A stretch of 11,696 nt of DNA from Paludibacter sp. (GTDB taxonomy: Bacteria > Bacteroidota > Bacteroidia > Bacteroidales > Paludibacteraceae). The notes beneath the pieces were generated by a model that had not been told where the DNA came from, made no database searches, and saw only the letters and a list, made by a program, of their open reading frames with translations. The number at the start of each line of letters is the position of its first letter. Position 1 is the first letter of the stretch. Of this stretch, positions 7,341 to 11,696 are shown one piece after another. The stretch lies in NCBI GenBank assembly GCA_028748945.1, contig JAQTOL010000055.1, positions 1-11,696 of the forward strand, written 5' to 3'. Made by a program: the position numbers and the translations under genes.

Positions 7341-8561
7341 ATGAAAAAACTTATTTTATCCTTATTTTTGGTGATAAGCTTTACATTTTCTTTTGCTCAA
7401 AAATCCAACATTTCTAAAGCAAAGAATAAGGCTTTAATGGAAAACCCGGATTTCGCCGGAGCGCGTGAGCTAATTAATTTAGCCTTGAAGGACTCAACTA
7501 CAAGTGATCTCGCTGAAACATGGTATGTTGCCGGTTTGATTGGTAATAAAGAAAATGATGCTTTATATGCAAAAGCTCTTATAAAACAGCCATATGATGT
7601 TGATGTTAAGGGGAAGGCTATTTTGGAATCGTACGCTTATTTTTTGAAAGCGGCAAAATTAGATTCAATGCCCGATAAAAAAGGGAAAGTGAAACCAAAG
7701 TACACTAAAGAGATTAAGGAAAAGATTAAAGAGTATTATACTTTACAGCAGAATCTGATTGCTTATGGTGCTTCACAATTTGATAAAAAGGATTATGATG
7801 GAGCCATTAAAACTTTTCAAGTTTTTCTGGAAATACCAAAACTGCCCATGATGAATAATGAGATACCAATGGATTCAACCTATAATATGATTATGTATTA
7901 TACGGCTGTGGCTGCAACTAATGCAAAAAAGACCGATTTGGCGATTTCATTATACAATGATTTGAAAGATAAGAATTATGAAACAAAGGCGGTTTATCAA
8001 TTACTTTATCAAGAGTATGTGACTAAAAATGATACGGTAAATTTTGTGAAAACTTTGAAAGAAGGTTTTGAAAAATTTCCTTCGGAAGCATGGTTTTTAC
8101 AGAATTTGATAAATTATTTTATTTATTCCGGCAAAACAGCTGAAGCGTTGGTATATTTGAATACTGCGATTGAACGCGAACCCAATATTGCACAATACCG
8201 CTATGTGAAAGGAAATTTGGATGAGTCACAGGGAAATATTGATTCGGCACTTGTATCGTTTGATAAAGCCCTTCAATTAGATCCTACTTTGGCGGAAGCT
8301 TATGCAGGCAAGGGACGTTTGTATTACAACAAAGCCGTTAAAATGGTAGAATCAGCCAATGAGATTAAAGATGTTAAAACATATAATGCTGCCTTAAAAA
8401 AAGCAGAAGATGTATTCAAACAATCTGTTCCTTTTTTCCAAAAAGCAGCTGAATTAAAACCAAAAGAAATTGAGTACAAAAAAACGCTTAAAACATTATA
8501 CTATCGGTTAAAGATGGATGCTGATTACGAGGCAATCAGTAAAGAAATTGATGCAATGTAA
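7341..8561 (+). CDS. Exported tetratricopeptide-repeat protein of unknown function
   Basis: The 406-residue product begins with a signal peptide (Lys-Lys, hydrophobic 4-16, then 'SFA' with likely cleavage after Ala19, mature start at Gln20). No lipobox cysteine follows, so it is predicted periplasmic or otherwise exported rather than a lipoprotein. TPR-like helix pairs are visible at about 137-167 ('GASQFDKKDYDGAIKTF'), 184-212, 250-280 ('GKTAEALVYLNTAIEREP') and 284-318 ('NIDSALVSFDKALQLDP', the clearest). A last one lies at about 352-376 ('FFQKAAELKPKE'). TPRs are protein-binding scaffolds; no catalytic domain is seen. It lies 82 bases after gyrA and may be cotranscribed with it, but no functional tie to gyrase can be claimed. 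The start is fixed by the signal peptide. The gene ends with tandem stops (TAA TAA) and a strong terminator. Confidence 0.88.
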   Translation: MKKLILSLFLVISFTFSFAQKSNISKAKNKALMENPDFAGARELINLALKDSTTSDLAETWYVAGLIGNKENDALYAKALIKQPYDVDVKGKAILESYAYFLKAAKLDSMPDKKGKVKPKYTKEIKEKIKEYYTLQQNLIAYGASQFDKKDYDGAIKTFQVFLEIPKLPMMNNEIPMDSTYNMIMYYTAVAATNAKKTDLAISLYNDLKDKNYETKAVYQLLYQEYVTKNDTVNFVKTLKEGFEKFPSEAWFLQNLINYFIYSGKTAEALVYLNTAIEREPNIAQYRYVKGNLDESQGNIDSALVSFDKALQLDPTLAEAYAGKGRLYYNKAVKMVESANEIKDVKTYNAALKKAEDVFKQSVPFFQKAAELKPKEIEYKKTLKTLYYRLKMDADYEAISKEIDAM

Positions 8562-8582
8562 TAAAAGCTTAACTAATTCACG

Positions 8583-8616
8583 AAGAGGCTATTCAGGAAA
8601 CTGAATAGCCTCTTTT
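8583..8616 (+). terminator. Strong intrinsic terminator after the TPR gene
   Basis: A perfect 14-bp inverted repeat (8583-8596 with 8601-8614) is closed by a GAAA tetraloop (8597-8600), a stable GNRA-type loop. The T run TTTT (8613-8616) follows the stem. It lies 21 bases after the stop at 8559-8561. Confidence 0.9.
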
Positions 8617-8636
8617 GCTAATATCCCGGAGACAAT

Positions 8637-8683
8637 ATTGTATACAATTTGAAAAAAAATCATTTTGTCGTTTTTTTTTCAAA
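8637..8683. repeat. Palindrome and A/T inverted repeat upstream of the permease
   Basis: A perfect 12-bp palindrome (8637-8648, ATTGTATACAAT) overlaps an 8-bp palindrome (8633-8640, CAATATTG). It also abuts a 12-bp inverted repeat of TTTGAAAAAAAA (8648-8659) with its complement (8672-8683) around a 12-base loop. The palindrome has the size of a dimeric regulator site; the A/T repeat could bend DNA or form a weak hairpin. It lies about 100 bases before the candidate promoter at 8763. No regulator can be named. This is the main structure in the 308-base gap 8562-8869 besides the terminator and promoter. Confidence 0.4.
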
Positions 8684-8762
8684 ATCAGTTATTTGATTTA
8701 TTTTCAAACGGAGAAAATGCAGGTAAAAGCAAGATCATTAATAAAATAATTTCAAGATATGC

Positions 8763-8791
8763 TTGTAAACCGGCTGAAAATGCTAATTTTG
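8763..8791 (+). promoter_or_regulatory. Candidate amino acid permease promoter, Bacteroidota consensus
   Basis: TTG (8763-8765) is followed after 18 bases by TAATTTTG (8784-8791), an exact TAnnTTTG match, the same -7 octamer as the dnaB promoter. The transcript would start near 8797, with a leader of about 73 bases before the ATG at 8870. Confidence 0.7.
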
Positions 8792-8869
8792 TGACGAAAA
8801 AATATCAATTTTGAAGTTTGAGACTTAAAATACTTTCAATCCGTTACTTAAATAAAATCTGACTAATTT

Positions 8870-10405
8870 ATGTTTAAAGACTTATTTATCCGAAAAACAC
8901 TTACACAATTATTTGCAGAAGCAGAAAGCAATGATAATGGTTTAAAAAGACACCTCGGACCCTGGAATCTTACATTTTTGGGTATTGGTGCCGTAATAGG
9001 TGCCGGGATATTTGTATTGACAGGACAGGCAGCTGCACAGTATGCTGGTCCGGGCATTGTCATATCTTTTATAATCTCAGGTTTAGCATGCGCATTTGCC
9101 GGATTATGTTATGCTGAGTTTTCAGCTATGATTCCTATAGCCGGGAGTGCATATACTTATTCATATGCCACCCTGGGGGAGTTTCTTGCATGGATAATTG
9201 GTTGGGATTTAATTCTTGAATATCTTTTTGCTGCTTCTACCGTAGCTGTTGGATGGTCGGGGTATGTAGTCAGTTTTCTGCAAGATTTTAATATCATTAT
9301 ACCTCCTCATCTTTCGGCAGCAACCGGAACGGTTTTAGTAAATGTTCCGGAAGTAGGGTGGAAACCAGAAACATCTCAATTGATCAATGCATTAACCGTA
9401 CAAGGTATTAATATTGCTAACCTTCAACATGTTACCGCTATAATAAATATTCCGGCAATGTTTGTTATTGCTGTTATTGCCATATTATTAGTTATTGGAA
9501 TTAAAGAGTCGGCAAACTTTAATAATATCATGGTTATTGCCAAGTTAGCAGTGATTATCTTATTTATTGCCATTGGTTTTTTCTTTGTAAAACATACAAA
9601 CTGGGTTCCATTTATTCCCAAAAATACCGGGGTTTCAGGTCATTTTGGCTGGAGTGGAATTTTACGTGGAGCCGGTGTAATATTTTTTGCATATATTGGA
9701 TTTGATGCTGTTTCAACTGCCGCCCAGGAAACCAAAAAACCACAGCGTGATATGCCTATAGGTATAATGGGCTCTTTGGGAATTTCAACCATTCTCTATA
9801 TTTTAGTTGCAATTGTCCTTACCGGAATTGTGAGTTATACCACATTAAATGTAGCGGATCCTATAGCAGTTGGAGTCAATGCAATGGGCTCATCTATGTT
9901 TTGGTTAAGACCTATCATTAAATTGGCTGCAATTGCCGGATTAAGTTCGGTAGTTTTAGTCATGTTAATGGGACAACCCAGAATTTTTTATTCAATGTCT
10001 AAAGATGGCCTTTTACCTCCGGTTTTTTCAAAAGTTCATCCAAAATTTAAGACACCTTATATTAGTACTATTCTAACCTGTTTTGTTGCCTTGATTATTG
10101 CCGGAACATTACCAATAAGCATATTGGGTGAATTAGTTTCTATCGGGACCTTATTAGCTTTTGCAATTGTCTGTATCAGTATCATTGTACTACGAAAAAC
10201 AAAACCTGATGTTCCACGTCCTTTTCGAACACCATGGGTTCCTGTCGTGCCAATTCTTGGTGCATTTGTTTGTTTTTATCTTATGGCATCTTTACCCTTA
10301 GATACATGGATACGACTATTTGTGTGGATGGCAATTGGTTTTGTGATTTATTTCAGCTACGGAATAAAACACAGTCATGCAAGGAAAAGGAAAAATAACA
10401 ATTAA
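8870..10405 (+). CDS. APC-superfamily amino acid permease, cationic amino acid transporter (CAT)-like
   Basis: The 511-residue inner-membrane protein has about 12 hydrophobic helices. The unwound first helix carries the substrate-amine motif 'GAVIGAGIFVLTG' (40-52). Helix 2 leads to 'CYAEFSAMIPIAGSAYTY' (80-97), helix 3 to 'GWDLILEY' (111-118). Helix 6 has 'FFAYIGFDAVSTAAQE' (272-287), typical of the CAT group, which includes bacterial homologues such as B. subtilis YfnA and Geobacillus ApcT. A further motif, 'GQPRIFYSMSKDGLLPPVF' (368-386), is also characteristic of the group. A hydrophilic stretch at about 140-190 follows the segment around 123-138. The C-terminus is short and basic ('HARKRKNNN'). 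It should import amino acids, probably with protons; specificity (cationic or broad) cannot be told from sequence. It has its own promoter and seems a single-gene unit, with a hairpin terminator at 10530-10566. The soluble N-terminal 25 residues before helix 1 support ATG at 8870. Confidence 0.93.
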   Translation: MFKDLFIRKTLTQLFAEAESNDNGLKRHLGPWNLTFLGIGAVIGAGIFVLTGQAAAQYAGPGIVISFIISGLACAFAGLCYAEFSAMIPIAGSAYTYSYATLGEFLAWIIGWDLILEYLFAASTVAVGWSGYVVSFLQDFNIIIPPHLSAATGTVLVNVPEVGWKPETSQLINALTVQGINIANLQHVTAIINIPAMFVIAVIAILLVIGIKESANFNNIMVIAKLAVIILFIAIGFFFVKHTNWVPFIPKNTGVSGHFGWSGILRGAGVIFFAYIGFDAVSTAAQETKKPQRDMPIGIMGSLGISTILYILVAIVLTGIVSYTTLNVADPIAVGVNAMGSSMFWLRPIIKLAAIAGLSSVVLVMLMGQPRIFYSMSKDGLLPPVFSKVHPKFKTPYISTILTCFVALIIAGTLPISILGELVSIGTLLAFAIVCISIIVLRKTKPDVPRPFRTPWVPVVPILGAFVCFYLMASLPLDTWIRLFVWMAIGFVIYFSYGIKHSHARKRKNNN

Positions 10406-10529
10406 ACTTTGTTTTTTAGAATATTATCGGGCTATTGAAATTGTATTTGTTTACTTATGAAATTTCCAATTAACTCATAATAAGCGTTTTAGACTTATAC
10501 ATGATTAATTTTATTAATATTATCATTAG

Positions 10530-10566
10530 AAAAAAACGGCGACCATATTGCATGGTTGCCTTTTTT
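10530..10566 (+). terminator. Intrinsic terminator overlapping the next promoter
   Basis: A 9-bp stem (10538-10546 with 10552-10560, one G-T pair) has the loop ATTGC (10547-10551). It is preceded by seven A (10530-10536) and followed by six T (10561-10566). It lies about 130 bases after the permease stop; the bases between (10406-10529) show no gene or other structure. The flanking A and T tracts could make it work in both directions. Confidence 0.8.
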
Positions 10567-10577
10567 GTATATCTTTG
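10548..10577 (+). promoter_or_regulatory. Consensus promoter for the secreted zinc enzyme, built into the terminator
   Basis: TTG (10548-10550) is followed after 19 bases by TATCTTTG (10570-10577), an exact TAnnTTTG match with ideal spacing. The TTG lies inside the loop of the preceding terminator hairpin, and the terminator T tract forms the promoter spacer. Transcription would start near 10583, with a leader of about 75 A/T-rich bases before the ATG at 10658. Confidence 0.72.
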
Positions 10578-10657
10578 CGGGCTTGAATTTTTATTCATAA
10601 TTTCTTCAAAAAAAAATTAACCAGTTCTGCCATTTTTTTTGCTTAGTCGTTCATAAT

Positions 10658-11696
10658 ATGTTTAAGAAAATATATCCCGTTGTTACGCTTCTTGTTTTAT
10701 CTCTTACCTTCGTTAGCTGGGGATGGTTGGGTCATCAAACCATTAGCGGTAAATGTCCTGAATCATTTCCCGCTTCAATGGCCGGATTTAGTGTATGGGG
10801 TGATTCACTTGCTCTGCACGGGTCCGATGCTGATAATCGTAAAGGTTCGGATTCAAATGAAAGCCCCAAACATTATATCGATATTGACAGTTATGCAGAA
10901 TTTAATTCTAACGGACGTATTGCATCTACCTACGATTCAATCGTTAAAATACATGGCTCAGGTTTTGTGATTAATAATGGAACTCTGCCCTGGGCAACCC
11001 TGAACATGTACGATACGCTGGTAGTCGATTTTCGTAAACTTAAATGGCATAAAGCTATGTTGGATGCATCTGATCTGGGTCATTATGTTGGAGACGGTCA
11101 TATGCCTTTGCATCTTACGGAAAATTATGATGGAAGAATGACCGGACAGAGTGGCATTCATTCGCGTTATGAATCAACAATGGTTAGCAATTATATATCC
11201 CAACTTTCAAACTATTCAGGTGATTCCATTCATTTTATAAACAATGTAAATAAGTACATTTTTGATTATATTTATACGAATTATCATTATGTAGATAGTG
11301 TTCTTGCAGCAGACACCTATGCAATGAATCAGTCGGGAAACAATACTTCAGCACAATATTATGCTGCCTTATGGGGTAAAACTCATTTTACAACCACCTT
11401 ATTCCATAATGCGTCCCATTCACTGGCTGAATTGATTTATTCGGCATGGATAGAAGCCGGAAGACCTCCATTTTATGCAAAAACTGTTTCAAATTCAATT
11501 ATAAATACTCCGGTTGATAATATTTCTGTTTACCCTAATCCTACTCAAGGAATCGTAAATCTTAAAGGTAACTCAGTTTTCAAAACGGATGTTTTTGATA
11601 TGACCGGAAAATTGATGGAAATATATACTGATAATCAATTTGATTTGAGTAATCTATCGAACGGAATCTATATCTTGAGCATTTATTCGAAGGAAG
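10658..11696 (+). CDS. Secreted S1/P1 nuclease or zinc-dependent phospholipase C family protein with T9SS tail, 3' end missing
   Basis: The frame is open from ATG 10658 to the right edge (346 codons plus one base). A signal peptide (1-20) precedes 'WGWLGH': cleavage before Trp21 would expose the N-terminal Trp that binds zinc in P1 nuclease and Bacillus PLC. By alignment from memory to P1, the ligands are Trp21, His26, Asp59 ('DADNRKG'), His72 ('KHYIDID'), His142 and Asp146 ('GHYVGD'), His152 ('PLHLTENYDG'), His168 and Glu172 ('GIHSRYE'). Glu172 replaces the P1 Asp153. The trinuclear zinc site therefore looks complete. The enzyme should hydrolyse phosphodiester bonds, in single-stranded nucleic acid or phospholipid; sequence alone does not decide. 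From about 289, 'SVYPNPTQG' opens a type A T9SS sorting domain, continuing through 'VFDMTGKL' and 'LSNLSNGIYIL'. The protein should be exported by Sec, then secreted or surface-anchored. Only about 5-15 residues are probably missing. Confidence 0.9.
   Translation, partial: MFKKIYPVVTLLVLSLTFVSWGWLGHQTISGKCPESFPASMAGFSVWGDSLALHGSDADNRKGSDSNESPKHYIDIDSYAEFNSNGRIASTYDSIVKIHGSGFVINNGTLPWATLNMYDTLVVDFRKLKWHKAMLDASDLGHYVGDGHMPLHLTENYDGRMTGQSGIHSRYESTMVSNYISQLSNYSGDSIHFINNVNKYIFDYIYTNYHYVDSVLAADTYAMNQSGNNTSAQYYAALWGKTHFTTTLFHNASHSLAELIYSAWIEAGRPPFYAKTVSNSIINTPVDNISVYPNPTQGIVNLKGNSVFKTDVFDMTGKLMEIYTDNQFDLSNLSNGIYILSIYSKE

Noticed and set aside
10680..10970. A 96-codon ORF at the start of the last gene
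   Set aside because: It is in a different frame from the 346-codon frame starting at 10658, which has a signal peptide, zinc ligands and a sorting tail.
1..11696. CRISPR arrays, insertion sequences, tRNA or rRNA genes, phage or defence genes
   Set aside because: No regularly spaced repeats, transposase-like proteins, cloverleaf sequences or anti-phage domains were seen. The genes are core or ordinary transport and secretion functions.

Overview
The window is AT-rich chromosomal DNA from a member of the Bacteroidota, most likely the Bacteroidia. The evidence is the style of its proteins (a DUF151-UVR bifunctional nuclease, a Bacteroidota-type GyrA box, a Por-type C-terminal secretion tail), start codons preceded by A/T-rich leaders without clear Shine-Dalgarno sequences, and several matches to the Bacteroidota sigma promoter (TTG at -33, then about 18-20 bases, then TAnnTTTG at -7). 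No mobile element, CRISPR array, tRNA or rRNA was seen. It reads as stable core genome.

Layout. Bases 1-446 are the 3' part of a bifunctional nuclease gene that enters from the left edge. It is followed by a nucleoside:H+ symporter gene of the NupG type (535-1788). That gene converges on dnaB, the replicative helicase, on the minus strand (1855-3408), and the two share one symmetrical bidirectional terminator. dnaB is divergent from ispE (3616-4434, isoprenoid precursor synthesis by the MEP pathway), with back-to-back candidate promoters between them. gyrA (4598-7258) has its own promoter and is followed by an exported TPR protein (7341-8561) ending at a strong GAAA-loop terminator. After a 308-base control region comes an APC-family amino acid permease (8870-10405). 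The last gene starts at 10658 and runs off the right edge. It encodes a secreted S1/P1 nuclease / zinc-dependent phospholipase C family protein with a complete set of predicted zinc ligands and a type IX secretion (T9SS) sorting tail.

How the genes fit together. dnaB and gyrA are replication and topology functions and ispE is core metabolism. The nucleoside symporter, the amino acid permease and the secreted nuclease-like enzyme fit a heterotroph that degrades polymers outside the cell and imports the products, but they are not one operon and that link is inference.

I do not see a previously undescribed multi-gene system here. The most useful second looks are: the edge-truncated secreted zinc enzyme; a promoter whose -33 element lies in the loop of the preceding terminator hairpin; a glycine in GyrA at the quinolone-resistance position equivalent to E. 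coli Asp87; an SSB-like Pro-Phe tip on DnaB; and a palindrome-rich control region before the permease.
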